DNA from: Rhizobacter sp.
Lineage (GTDB): Bacteria; Pseudomonadota; Gammaproteobacteria; Burkholderiales; Burkholderiaceae_C
Length of the DNA: 64,000 bases
NCBI GenBank assembly: GCA_019635355.1
Contig: JAHBZQ010000001.1
Location: 1,612,001 to 1,676,000 of the forward strand
Reading direction: 5' to 3'
Part shown: in pieces, positions 37,081-45,949 of the stretch
Layout: each line of letters starts with the position of its first letter
How positions within the stretch are numbered: position 1 is the first letter of the stretch
Made by a program: the position numbers and the translations under genes
Notes under the pieces: model-generated
The model's input: the letters and a program-made list of their open reading frames with translations, nothing else
Database searches by the model: none
Told to the model about the DNA's origin: nothing

Positions 37081-38856
37081 CTAGGAGTTGCCCGTGAGTT
37101 CGCGCAGCGCGGCCACGCCCACCGGCGGCCGCGCCACCCAGGGCACGACATACGTGCGCTGGGCGAGGCCACCCGTCACGCGCGCCAGCTGCGCCGCTTC
37201 GCCCGCGAGCCGCGCGGCGAGCACGGGGTCGTGCGTGCCGGTGGCGGCGAGGCTGCGGTTCACCACCCACGCAAACGGCTCGATGGCGGCACGGCGAAGG
37301 TCGTCTTGCAGGCCCGCGGCTTCGGAGACGGGCGTCACCTCCGGCAGCGTGACGAGCACGATGCGCGTGTAGTCGGGGTCTTGCAGGCGCATCAGCGGCG
37401 TGACGATGCGCACCTCGGCCGTGGTCTCGAACTCGCGCGTCATCTGGCGGTGGTAGGCGCCGGTGGCGTCCATCAACAGCAACGTGTGGCCGGTGGGTGC
37501 CGTGTCGAGCACGACGAAGGCGCTGCGCGCCTCGCTCACGATGCGCGAGAACGCATGGAACACCGCCACCTCCTCGGTGCAAGGCGAGCGCAGGTCTTCC
37601 AGCAGCAGCGCGCGCTCGGCTTCGTCGAGGTCTCGCCCGCGGCTGGCCATGATCTTGTCGACGTAGCGCTGCGTCTCGGCCACCGGGTCGATGCGGTCGA
37701 CCTGCAGGCCCGGCACGTGGCCTTCCAGCGTGCTGGCCAGGTGCGCGGCGGGGTCGGTGGTCGACAGGTGCACGGTCTTGCCGCGCGCGGCCAGCGCCAC
37801 CGCCAGCGCTGCGGCGATGGTGGTCTTGCCGACGCCGCCCTTGCCCATCACCATCACCAGCCCGCGGCTCTGGCGCGCCAGCTCGTCGGCCAGCGCGCGC
37901 AGCGGCTGCGCTTCGGCCGGCAAGGCCGTGTCGCGGCGGGCCGGCTGCGGTGGCCGGGCGACCGGGTCGAGCAAGGCACGCAAGGCGGGCAGGCCCACCA
38001 TGTCGAACGCGCGCAGCGGCACATGGTCTTGCGGCAGGGCCGCGAGGCTTGCCGGCATCGCCGCCAGCGCCTGCTCGCCGATCGCCTGCAGCGCGTTGGC
38101 CACCGCGTCATCGGCCCCCGAGGCGCGGAAGACCGCGTTGACCACCACCCGCTGGTTCACGAGCCCGAGCTCAAGCAGCTCGCCATGCGTGCGCGCGGCC
38201 TCGCGCAAGGCCGCGGCATCGGGCCGCGTGACGAGCACGATGGCGGTGTGCTGCGGGTCGGCCAGCGCGCGCAGGCCGGCCTGGAAGCGCTGCTCCTGCA
38301 TCTTGAGCCCCGAGTGCGGGCCCAGGCACGAAGCGCCACGGTCGTTGCCTTCGAGGAAGCCCGTCCACGCCTTGGGCAGGCTCAGCAGGCGCAGCGTGTG
38401 GCCGGTGGGCGCGGTGTCGAAGATCACGTGGTCGTAGCCTTCGGCATCGCCGGCGAGCAGGCCGATGAACTCGTCGAAGGCGGCGATCTCGGTGGTGCAG
38501 GCCCCCGAGAGCTGCTCGCGCACGGTGTCGCGCTCGGCCTCGCTGCTGTCGCCCGGCATCTGGCCAATGACGCGCGCGCGGTAGGCCTGCGCGGCGGCCT
38601 CGGGGTCGATGTTGAGCGCATCGAGACGGGCCACACCGGGAATGGGCGTGGGCCGGTCGGAGAGTGATGCGCCCAGCATCTCGTCGAGGTTCGACGCCGG
38701 GTCGGTGCTGACCAGCAGCACGCGTCGGCCGGCATCGGCGAGCGCGAGTGCACAGGCGCAGGCCAGCGAGGTCTTGCCGACGCCGCCCTTGCCGGTGAAG
38801 AAGAGGAAGCGCGGTGGGTCGCGCAGCAGCGACAGCGGGGTGGAGAGCGAGCTCAT
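37081..38856 (-). CDS. arsA: Arsenite-transporting ATPase, two-domain
   Basis: A 591-residue tandem ArsA with two P-loops, GKGGVGKTS (22-30) and GKGGVGKTT (338-346), and the signal-transduction motif DTAPTGHTL in both halves. The three cysteines that bind As(III) in plasmid R773 ArsA are all in place: LSGAC (Cys120), GASC (Cys177) and SPC (Cys426). This argues for a true arsenite-activated ATPase, not a Get3-type targeting factor. No arsB, arsD or arsR is visible, so it is an orphan here and would need a membrane partner elsewhere. Start at ATG 38856 (MSSLSTPLSLL). Confidence 0.88.
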   Translation of the reverse strand: MSSLSTPLSLLRDPPRFLFFTGKGGVGKTSLACACALALADAGRRVLLVSTDPASNLDEMLGASLSDRPTPIPGVARLDALNIDPEAAAQAYRARVIGQMPGDSSEAERDTVREQLSGACTTEIAAFDEFIGLLAGDAEGYDHVIFDTAPTGHTLRLLSLPKAWTGFLEGNDRGASCLGPHSGLKMQEQRFQAGLRALADPQHTAIVLVTRPDAAALREAARTHGELLELGLVNQRVVVNAVFRASGADDAVANALQAIGEQALAAMPASLAALPQDHVPLRAFDMVGLPALRALLDPVARPPQPARRDTALPAEAQPLRALADELARQSRGLVMVMGKGGVGKTTIAAALAVALAARGKTVHLSTTDPAAHLASTLEGHVPGLQVDRIDPVAETQRYVDKIMASRGRDLDEAERALLLEDLRSPCTEEVAVFHAFSRIVSEARSAFVVLDTAPTGHTLLLMDATGAYHRQMTREFETTAEVRIVTPLMRLQDPDYTRIVLVTLPEVTPVSEAAGLQDDLRRAAIEPFAWVVNRSLAATGTHDPVLAARLAGEAAQLARVTGGLAQRTYVVPWVARPPVGVAALRELTGNS

Positions 38857-39092
38857 GTCTGCGGAATGGGTTTGGCCTGATTCACTCAAGGGTTGCACGG
38901 CCGGGCCCCTCACCGGCTGACGTGGGTCAAACGCCCCATTGAGAGTGGGACGAGCCCCTTGGCCTCCGATCGAGCACGGGCGCAACTCGACCCTGAACGC
39001 GCGCTGATCCTGCCGCACGCGCTTGCACCCCGCACACCCGCCCGGTAGATTCGCCGCCACTCAAACCACGACAGATCGAGGAGGCAGCGCAC

Positions 39093-39284
39093 ATGGCCAG
39101 CCGGTGCATTCGGACCATCACATCGGGCACACGGTGCGTGCGTGACGCGCAGTTCCCCACCAACTACTGCTGGCAGCACCAGCCCGACAGCGAGCAGACC
39201 AAGCCGGCCGGCACGCGCGCGGGCGACCATCGCCAGCCCGCCACGAAAAAGAAGGCGGCCACCAAGCGAGGAGCGCGCCGATGA
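39093..39284 (+). CDS. Small Cys/His protein (putative zinc-binding)
   Basis: A 63-residue protein with the pattern C-x8-C-x11-C-x2-H in residues 5-29 (SRCIRTITSGTRC, then NYCWQH), resembling small DUF5763-type proteins thought to bind zinc, followed by a very basic Lys/Arg/Ala tail (ATKKKAATKRGARR). GGAGG stands about 9 nt before the ATG. It overlaps the next gene by 4 bp (ATGA), evidence that it is a real, translationally coupled gene. Function unknown; the basic tail could bind nucleic acid. Confidence 0.65.
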   Translation: MASRCIRTITSGTRCVRDAQFPTNYCWQHQPDSEQTKPAGTRAGDHRQPATKKKAATKRGARR

Positions 39285-39835
39285 GCACCCCGGAAGAGAA
39301 GCGCCTAGACATCCTCATCACCGCCAGCGTGGCCGCCTGCGACAACGCGTCCAGGCAGTACGACGACTACGGCAAGACCTTTACCGCGCTCGACACCAAG
39401 GCACAGGCGGTGGTGACGATGGCCGGCGTGATCCTGGCCGCCATCGTGACCCTCACCAACTCGGGCCGCCTGGGCCAGCTGGTGGGCTCGTCGTCGGGGC
39501 CGGTGGTCGCGCTCGGGGTGCTCACCATCTGCATGACGCTCGTCTGCATGGCGCTCGGCTTCTACGCCTCACGCGTCACGCCGGTGAGCGTGCCCTTTGC
39601 GGCGCACGACCAGATCCAGGAGGTGGACGACCTGCTGCACCTGCCGGCCGACGAGGTGTCGAAGGAAAAACTGCTCGGCTACCACGCCGCGCGCATGAAG
39701 CACTGGAAGGCCTCGCTCGCCAACATCGCGCAGGCGGTGGAGCGCAAGGCGGTGCTGGTGCGCGCGGCGCAATGGGGCATCGTGGCGACCCTGGGCGTGG
39801 GAATGGGGGCGCTCTTGCTGGCGTTCGGGCGCTGA
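39281..39835 (+). CDS. Membrane protein, possibly PycTM/SLATT-like effector
   Basis: The 184-residue protein has an N-terminal helix, two central membrane helices (AVVTMAGVILAAIVTL and VVALGVLTICMTLVCMALGFY), a soluble helical segment (about 110-160) and a third membrane helix at the C-terminus (WGIVATLGVGMGALLLAF). The segment ALDTKAQAVVTMAGVI before the first helix resembles the DxKA motif of Pycsar-type (PycTM) membrane effectors. No cyclase is next to it, so a defence role is only a possibility. It is coupled to the upstream Cys/His protein. Confidence 0.6.
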   Translation: MSTPEEKRLDILITASVAACDNASRQYDDYGKTFTALDTKAQAVVTMAGVILAAIVTLTNSGRLGQLVGSSSGPVVALGVLTICMTLVCMALGFYASRVTPVSVPFAAHDQIQEVDDLLHLPADEVSKEKLLGYHAARMKHWKASLANIAQAVERKAVLVRAAQWGIVATLGVGMGALLLAFGR

Positions 39836-39928
39836 AGGGCGCAGAGGCTGCGGGGCCAAGCCTGCGATGGAATATTCGACGCCCCTTCGGTGTTTACTGC
39901 AGTGCCCCTCAACTTCGGAGACACGACC

Positions 39929-40309
39929 ATGTTCCGCACCTTCTCATGGCCCACCCTCGTCCTGGCCGGCCTGCTGGCCACCGGCTGCGCCTCGATGCGC
40001 GGCGACGCCCCGGCCAAGGTGGCCGACGGTGTGTTCGTCGGCGCCAACGGCATGACGCTCTACACCTTCGACCGCGACACGACGCCCGGCAGGAGCGTGT
40101 GCAACGGCCCCTGCGCCACCAACTGGCCGCCGCTGATGGCCCCGGCCGGCGCCACCGCCAGCGGCGACTGGACCATCGTGACCCGCGACGACGGCGGCAA
40201 GCAGTGGGCCTACAAGGGCAAGCCCGTGTACTACTGGATCAAGGACCAGAAGCCGGGCGATCGCACGGGCGACGGTTTCAACAACGTGTGGCGACTCGCG
40301 CGCCCCTGA
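39929..40309 (+). CDS. Lipoprotein with COG4315-type (Y-X4-D) repeats
   Basis: The 126-residue protein has a lipoprotein signal peptide with lipobox LLATGC (Cys 16 or 17) and the Lipoprotein_15 fold: GMTLYTFDRD, VCNGPCATNWPPL (paired Cys) and GKPVYYWIKDQKPGDRTGDG, ending in FNNVWRL. Such proteins are often encoded with ECF sigma/anti-sigma pairs, as here. Function unknown; a redox or envelope role is often suggested. CGGAG precedes ATG 39929. Confidence 0.85.
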   Translation: MFRTFSWPTLVLAGLLATGCASMRGDAPAKVADGVFVGANGMTLYTFDRDTTPGRSVCNGPCATNWPPLMAPAGATASGDWTIVTRDDGGKQWAYKGKPVYYWIKDQKPGDRTGDGFNNVWRLARP

Positions 40310-40325
40310 GCGCTGCGCACCGCGC

Positions 40326-40838
40326 GTGGGCGTCGAACAGCTCCTCGGCCACATCCCGGCGCTGCGCCGGTATGCCCGGCTGCTGACGGGCGACGCCACG
40401 CGGGCCGACGACCTCGTGCAGGACACGCTCGAACGCGCCTGCCTCAAGTGGGCGCTGTGGCAGCCCGGCTCGCTGCTGCGCAGCTGGCTGCTGTCGCTCA
40501 TGCACAACCTGCACGTGAACCAGGTGCGCGACTGGCGTCACGACGACGGCCATGCGGCCCTCGAAGACGCGCCCGAACCCGCGCACGAGCCGATGACCCA
40601 CGCGGCCGAGCGCATGGACCTGCAGCGCGCGCTGGCCGAGCTGCCGCCGGCGATGCGCGAGGTGCTGCTGCTCGTGACCGTCGAGGAGTACAGCTACGCC
40701 GAAGCGGCGGGCATCCTCGGCGTGCCGGTCGGGACCGTCATGTCGCGGCTGCACCGCGCGCGCGATCGCCTGCGCGAGCTCATGACGGAACGCACGCCCG
40801 CGGCGCGGCCCGTGCCCCTGCAACTGGTCAAGCGATGA
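40326..40838 (+). CDS. ECF RNA polymerase sigma factor
   Basis: A 170-residue extracytoplasmic-function sigma factor with region 2 (ARLLTGDATRADDLVQDTLE, then SWLLSLMHNLHVNQVRD) and region 4 (LAELPPAMREVLLLVTVEEY, then EAAGILGVPVGTVMSRLHRA). It starts at GTG 40326, 16 bp after the lipoprotein stop, and overlaps its anti-sigma gene by 4 bp. The adjacent lipoprotein gene is a likely target. Confidence 0.9.
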   Translation: MGVEQLLGHIPALRRYARLLTGDATRADDLVQDTLERACLKWALWQPGSLLRSWLLSLMHNLHVNQVRDWRHDDGHAALEDAPEPAHEPMTHAAERMDLQRALAELPPAMREVLLLVTVEEYSYAEAAGILGVPVGTVMSRLHRARDRLRELMTERTPAARPVPLQLVKR

Positions 40839-41632
40839 ACGACACCCCCGAACTCGTCGGCGACGCCGAACTGCACGCCTTCGTCGACGGCCAGCTCGAC
40901 GCCGCACGCCTGCCGGCCGTGCTCGCGTGGCTGCAGGCCCACCCCGAAGACGCGGCGCGCGTGCTGCAGTGGCAGGCGCAGCGCCTGCAGCTGCGGCAGA
41001 TGGCGCGCACGGTCGATCTCGACGAGACGCCCGCCGCTCTCACCCGCGTCGTGCTCGATGCCGGCGCGCGCGCGAGGCGGCGCATGGGTTGGCAACAGGT
41101 GGCCGCGGTGGTGCTGCTGCTCGCAGCCGGCGTGACGGGCGGCCGGTACTGGGGCCAGCGCGAGTCAGCCGAGCCGGCGCTGGCGGTGGCCCCGGCACCG
41201 CCTTTCGTGCGCGATGCAGCGCTCGCCCACACGGTCTTCGTCCCGGAGAAGCGGCACCCGGTCGAGGTGGCGGCCTCCGACGAGGCGCATCTCGTGCAGT
41301 GGCTCAGCCGCCGCCTCGGCGCGCCCTTGAAGGCGCCGTCCCTGGCCAGCCACGGCTACCACCTGCTCGGTGGCCGACTGTTGCCGGGTGAGGGTGCGCC
41401 CCGCGCGCAGTTCATGTACGAGAACGACCAGGGTGCCCGCGTGACCTTGTACGTCGCCGTCTTCGCCACGGGGCCGTCGCCCGGCCCGGCCTCCTTCCGC
41501 TCCGTGCGAGTTGGCGGCGAAGAGACGTTCTACTGGACCGAGGACCGGTTTGGCTACGCGCTCAGCGCCAATGTCGACCGGGCGAATCTGCAGGCGCTGG
41601 CGCGCGAGGTTTATGCGCAGTTGGAACGCTGA
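40835..41632 (+). CDS. Anti-sigma factor, single membrane span
   Basis: A 265-residue protein starting at ATG 40835 inside the sigma-factor stop (ATGA). The N-terminal about 80 residues (ELHAFVDGQLDAARLPAVLAW) form the sigma-binding domain, then one membrane helix (QQVAAVVLLLAAGVTGGRYW, about 87-106) and a periplasmic domain (HTVFVPEKRHPVEV, HLVQWLSRRLGAPLKAPSL) like those of RsiW/ChrR-associated anti-sigma factors of Burkholderiales. No zinc motif H-x3-C-x2-C is seen. It probably holds the sigma factor inactive until an envelope signal. Confidence 0.85.
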   Translation: MNDTPELVGDAELHAFVDGQLDAARLPAVLAWLQAHPEDAARVLQWQAQRLQLRQMARTVDLDETPAALTRVVLDAGARARRRMGWQQVAAVVLLLAAGVTGGRYWGQRESAEPALAVAPAPPFVRDAALAHTVFVPEKRHPVEVAASDEAHLVQWLSRRLGAPLKAPSLASHGYHLLGGRLLPGEGAPRAQFMYENDQGARVTLYVAVFATGPSPGPASFRSVRVGGEETFYWTEDRFGYALSANVDRANLQALAREVYAQLER

Positions 41633-41724
41633 GGCGACGAGCGGACGGTGGCCGAGTTGTTCAAGACGGCGACCGATCTCCTTCGTAGGCTGCGTGCGTT
41701 TCCGGCGACGTCAACACGCAGACC

Positions 41725-41898
41725 ATGGGTTCGCTTCAATTCCGTCGACCAGTTGCCATTTCGCGCGGGGCGCGCACCGGCGCCACCATCGACGTTCGCA
41801 ATGCCCGGGGAGCTGTGATCTGCAGTACCACCGTGGCCCAGGACGGCACGGGCTACAACACCTCGGTGATGCGGCTCGCCGCGGGACATGAACGTTGA
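41725..41898 (+). pseudogene. Short fragment resembling an Ig-like domain piece
   Basis: A 57-codon frame reads ATIDVRNARGAVICSTTVAQ followed by DGTGYNTSV, the style of bacterial Ig-like repeats in surface proteins, then stops. There is no convincing ribosome site and no partner domain. The 277-bp gap between the anti-sigma gene and the next AraC gene otherwise shows nothing recognisable. It may be a remnant or a chance open frame. Confidence 0.3.
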
Positions 41899-41909
41899 TC
41901 GGCTTCGAC

Positions 41910-42758
41910 TCAGTGGCGCCAGGTGGCCGGGGCATCCAGCGGGCGGGTGGGCAAGAAGCCGCCGAAGCGCTTGAAGTCACGCGTCATGTGAGCCTGGTCG
42001 GCGTAGCCTGCCTCATGAGCGATGGCGGCAAGCGACATGGGCACTGGGCCCTTGAGCAGGCGCAGCGCCCGCTGGAAGCGGCACAACGCCTGCACCGTTC
42101 TCAGCGGAAGCCCGACGTGCTTCAGCACGTGACGTCGCATCGTGCGTTCGGGAACCTGATGGTCGAGAGGCTCGGCCCCGGCCCTTGCCGCAGACAGTAC
42201 GGCGTGCATCGCACCCCACTCCGGCATCGAGTGGACCCGCCGCCGCGCCAGGCGCGCAGCGGCCAACGCCACCTCGCCCCAGCGGGCCAACGCCTCTTCG
42301 AAGCTTGCCGAGGCCAGTACCCCACTCACGCCGGCATCGAGCTCAGGCGGCAATGTCGGGGCGGGGTCGATGCGATCCACGAGTTCTTTCGCCGACACGC
42401 CGAGCGCACATCCTCCCCACCCCAGCTGGAACCGGAGCCCCATCCACACGGTCTTCGCGCTGCCGTCGACGAAGTGAAGACGGGCGCTGGGGCCGCACAT
42501 GCGGATGGCTGGAGAAGACAGGCGGCCTTGGTCGTCGACGTTCCAGGAAGCGAACAGGTCCATCCGGCCGTCCGGCACCACGGCCTGCCGCCCATCCAGG
42601 TAGACATGACAGCTCCACAGCGCTTCGACGGCTTCCATCGCCGAGGCCGGGATAAGGTGCTCGACATATTGGCTGGTCGGAAGCTGCTGGTCGTGCGCGA
42701 CGCCGGCGCTTTCGGTCGCAATCTTCTGCATGGCGGCGGATTCTCGTGCCTTCACCAA
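41910..42758 (-). CDS. AraC-family transcriptional regulator
   Basis: The 282-residue protein has an N-terminal sensor domain like that of the other AraC gene in this window (YVEHLIPASAMEAVEALWSC, VVPDGRMDLFAS, then ARLHFVDG) and a C-terminal AraC DNA-binding domain (VQALCRFQRALRLL and LAAIAHEAGYADQAHMTRDF). It diverges from the RCC1 gene with 44 bp between start codons, so it may control it. A start at 42731 (MQKIATES) is an alternative. Confidence 0.85.
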   Translation of the reverse strand: MVKARESAAMQKIATESAGVAHDQQLPTSQYVEHLIPASAMEAVEALWSCHVYLDGRQAVVPDGRMDLFASWNVDDQGRLSSPAIRMCGPSARLHFVDGSAKTVWMGLRFQLGWGGCALGVSAKELVDRIDPAPTLPPELDAGVSGVLASASFEEALARWGEVALAAARLARRRVHSMPEWGAMHAVLSAARAGAEPLDHQVPERTMRRHVLKHVGLPLRTVQALCRFQRALRLLKGPVPMSLAAIAHEAGYADQAHMTRDFKRFGGFLPTRPLDAPATWRH

Positions 42759-42802
42759 CCGTCCCTCGCCTCGGATTCACTCCGCTCGGATAAAGGTGCT
42801 CC

Positions 42803-44776
42803 ATGAAATGGACTGCGGGACGAATGAAGTGGTGGCCGTGGATCGCCGCGGCCATCGTCACAGGGCTGGTGGTGGGCTCATGGCGCGTCTGGGAAGAATG
42901 CTGGCTCGGCCTGGTGTGCGAAGACGGGCTGGCAGCGTTCAACCGAGAGGTGACCGAGGGTGGGCTCAAGGCCGGTGAAGATGAACGGGCTCGGTTGGCC
43001 CAGCACCCGAGCAAAGAGTTCTTGGGCGGGCACACCATCGTCCCATACGCCTATCTGCCCACCGTGCGAGGCCTGTTCGGTCACTCGTTTCTGCTCGAGA
43101 ACGGCCGGCTGTTGTCTTTCAAGGAAGCGCTTGGCCTGCACATGGGCCTCAACGCCGATCGGGAAGGGCCCGCGCTGCAGGCCACGGCCGTCGCGCTGGT
43201 GTCGTCACCCCGCGCGTTGAGCCAGCAAGACATCCTTTGGTCCGACGGGCGCTTGACCCGCAATCAGCATTTCGATGCGAGAACCGGCACGGCCCGCCCT
43301 GGGCGTTGGACCGAAGAACAACCCGACAGCGTCCAGATCGACGACGGCGTGGCCCTCGCCAGCGGCAGCAACTTCCGGCTGGTGCTGCGCCGCGATGGGT
43401 CGGTTTGGGGGTACGGTGGAAATGACTTCGGCCAGTTGGGCACCCCCGACGAAAACGTGAACAACCAGACCTTGCCGCTGACGCGGCCGGTGGCGGGCCT
43501 GACGGGCGTGACGGCAATTGCAGCCGGCATGCGTCATGCCGTGGCGTTGAAGCGTGACGGTACGGTGTGGCAATGGGGGGCAAACAACACCGCGCTTCAT
43601 GATCTCAACCAGCGCCTGCACGGGGGCACCTGGGAGATGTCGAGCCAGTTGCCTCGTCAGCGCGACTTCTTCAATCCAGAGCCGTCACGTGTCCCTGGAT
43701 TGCCGGACATCGTGAAAATCGCGGCGGGCAAAAACCACAGTGTGGCGCTCGACAAGAACGGTGCAGTGTGGGCGTGGGGTGAGTCATCGGGCGGGCTGCT
43801 TGGCATTCCTCTCCGGTTCTCGGCCGAGCCCTTGGGTCACCACCCGATCTACAAGGTCGGCACGTTTGTCGACCTGCCTGTACGAGTGCCCGGTGTGGAG
43901 CAGGTCGTCGATATCGCTGCAGCGGGTCGCCACACGATTGCCTTGAAGCGCGACGGCACCGTGTGGGGCTGGGGCATGAACAACGGCGAGCAGCTCGGGG
44001 CACGGGAGCACAGGCGTCCGCCCGCGCCCCGGGACCTCTCGGGACAGCCATCGCGGCAGGAGCACGATCCACCGTTTCCGATATCGGGCTTGCGGGACAT
44101 CCAGCAGATCTTCACGTCCGAGACCTTCTCTGCGCTGGTAGACAAACGCGGCGACATGTTCCTCATGAGTGACCGGTTTGCGTATGACTTCGCTGCCCGG
44201 GTTCCCGGGCGAGCGGGGGCCAAGACTCGCATGCGGTTTTCGCTGGCCGCGCATGAACCTGATGGAACCATTCCGGCGACGCTGGACAGTGAGGTGGGCC
44301 TCTACGCCGTCGACGACGCGCTGGGCAGAGTCAACGGGCTTCTTCCCGGAGATGCGGGCTACGCCGCTGCAGCCCTGGCGCCCGCACGGGCGACCCCGGT
44401 CTTTGAGTCTGGCCAGAGCTTCGGCCGATCGCCCGGCGCAAGACAGTCCCCTGAACGATGGCTCAAGCTCGATGCAGACCGCTTGTTCGGGTTTTATGTC
44501 GTCTTCGGTTCCAACCGTTCGGCCTGGCAGCGGGTGAACCCACGAAACGGAAACGAAGAGGCCATCAAGGCGTACTTTTCGTTCCCGGCAGCGAATCCTG
44601 ATCGTTTGCCATATGGGTTCATGCGAACCACGTTCGACTATCAATGGGAGCGTTCACCGAGTGCTCCGTTGGGTCCCGGCGTGAGCACCGCGTCTTACAC
44701 ATTGACGGGCCACGGGCTCAGGGGTGTTGACAGAGAAAGGTTCCAGCGCGATCTCACATCCACAGCCACGAAGTGA
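42803..44776 (+). CDS. Membrane-anchored RCC1-repeat protein with DUF4114-like C-terminus
   Basis: A 657-residue protein. Residues 10-26 form a membrane anchor (WWPWIAAAIVTGLVVGS), after which at least four RCC1-like blades are visible: FRLVLRRDGSVWGYGGN, RHAVALKRDGTVWQWGANN, NHSVALDKNGAVWAWGESS and RHTIALKRDGTVWGWGMNN. The last about 200 residues (LKLDADRLFGFYVVFGSN, then FSFPAANPD) resemble DUF4114 domains of surface proteins. Third codon positions are visibly richer in A/T than in neighbours, suggesting recent acquisition. It likely faces the periplasm; the ligand is unknown. Confidence 0.82.
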   Translation: MKWTAGRMKWWPWIAAAIVTGLVVGSWRVWEECWLGLVCEDGLAAFNREVTEGGLKAGEDERARLAQHPSKEFLGGHTIVPYAYLPTVRGLFGHSFLLENGRLLSFKEALGLHMGLNADREGPALQATAVALVSSPRALSQQDILWSDGRLTRNQHFDARTGTARPGRWTEEQPDSVQIDDGVALASGSNFRLVLRRDGSVWGYGGNDFGQLGTPDENVNNQTLPLTRPVAGLTGVTAIAAGMRHAVALKRDGTVWQWGANNTALHDLNQRLHGGTWEMSSQLPRQRDFFNPEPSRVPGLPDIVKIAAGKNHSVALDKNGAVWAWGESSGGLLGIPLRFSAEPLGHHPIYKVGTFVDLPVRVPGVEQVVDIAAAGRHTIALKRDGTVWGWGMNNGEQLGAREHRRPPAPRDLSGQPSRQEHDPPFPISGLRDIQQIFTSETFSALVDKRGDMFLMSDRFAYDFAARVPGRAGAKTRMRFSLAAHEPDGTIPATLDSEVGLYAVDDALGRVNGLLPGDAGYAAAALAPARATPVFESGQSFGRSPGARQSPERWLKLDADRLFGFYVVFGSNRSAWQRVNPRNGNEEAIKAYFSFPAANPDRLPYGFMRTTFDYQWERSPSAPLGPGVSTASYTLTGHGLRGVDRERFQRDLTSTATK

Positions 44777-44837
44777 GGATCGAATCCCCGAAGAGCTTGA
44801 GAAAGAGTTCCTGCATCAGCAGCAAGCCGCGCTTTGT

Positions 44838-45809
44838 TCATGGCGCCCCTTCCCCCTCCGCCGCCAACCCCCGAATCACCTCCACAAACGCCTGCACCGC
44901 CGTACTCGGCGCCTCGCCCTGCAGCGTGATCAGCCCGAAGTCCGGCATCCGATCCGGCAACTCAGCCGCAATGCGCGTGAGCAGCCCGCGCCGCACATAT
45001 TTGTCGACCAGCGCGGCGGGCTGCAGCGAGAGCATGTTGGTGCTCTGCAGAAGCTCCAGCGCGAAGAGGAACGACGGCGTCTCGACGATGCCCGAGGTGA
45101 GCGAGAGGCCGGTGCTCGCGAAGATGTCGTCGGACACCTTGCGCAGCGCGGTCGAGGTGGGATAAAGAATCCACGGCCAGTGTGAAAGCTCCAGCAGCCC
45201 GGGGGCACTGGCGCCGCGCAGCGGGTGGTGCATGCCGGCGGTGATCTGCAGGCCTTCGCCTGACAGCTTCTCGTAGTGGAACTGGCCGCGCTGCGCGTCG
45301 TCGGTGAAGCGGCCGATCATCACGTCGATCTTGCGTTCGGCCAGCCACACGATGAGCTGGTCGCTGCTCTGCTCGAGCACCTTCACCACCAGTAGCGGCC
45401 GCAGCCGCTGAAGCTCGGCCACCGCGGCAATGAGCAGGTGCGCCGCGGAGCCCGAGATGGCACCGATGGACAGGTGGCCGTGGCCGCCCTGCTTCAAGGT
45501 GCTGAACTCGTCGACGAACTTGCGGTGGCCGTCGAGCGCCGAGTGGGCGTAGCGCAGCGTGAAGAGCCCCAGCTCGTTGGGCCGCATGCCGCGCGGCAGG
45601 CGGTCGAAGAGGCGCGCTTCGAGCATCTCTTCGATGTCCATCAGCACCTTGGTGGCGGCCGGCTGCGTGATGTGCATCTGCTCGGCGGTGAGGCGCAGGT
45701 TGCGCGTCTTGCCCAGGATGTCGAGGAACTGCAGATGACGAAACCGCAGCCGCGCCACCTGCGCGAGCGCCAAGGGTTTGCCAGAAGGCGTGTCCGGACT
45801 CATCACCAT
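44838..45809 (-). CDS. LysR-family transcriptional regulator
   Basis: A 323-residue LTTR: N-terminal helix-turn-helix (FLDILGKTRNLRLTAEQMHI, then TQPAATKVLMDIEEMLEARLF) and a periplasmic-binding-like effector domain (HLSIGAISGSAAHLLIAAVA). It diverges from the TRAP transporter operon with 140 bp between, the classic arrangement for a LysR activator responding to the transported substrate or its product. Confidence 0.92.
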   Translation of the reverse strand: MVMSPDTPSGKPLALAQVARLRFRHLQFLDILGKTRNLRLTAEQMHITQPAATKVLMDIEEMLEARLFDRLPRGMRPNELGLFTLRYAHSALDGHRKFVDEFSTLKQGGHGHLSIGAISGSAAHLLIAAVAELQRLRPLLVVKVLEQSSDQLIVWLAERKIDVMIGRFTDDAQRGQFHYEKLSGEGLQITAGMHHPLRGASAPGLLELSHWPWILYPTSTALRKVSDDIFASTGLSLTSGIVETPSFLFALELLQSTNMLSLQPAALVDKYVRRGLLTRIAAELPDRMPDFGLITLQGEAPSTAVQAFVEVIRGLAAEGEGAP

Positions 45810-45949
45810 TTGGAATGGATGCTAGCGAAAAAGTCAGTGGACCGGCCCCGGGGGCTCACCTAGCCTTCGGCTCGATCGACCCGCCCCTCAGAGGGCAGGC
45901 GCGTGGGGTGCGGTGGCCGCGCCCCGCACTTCACCAAGACGGAGACATC

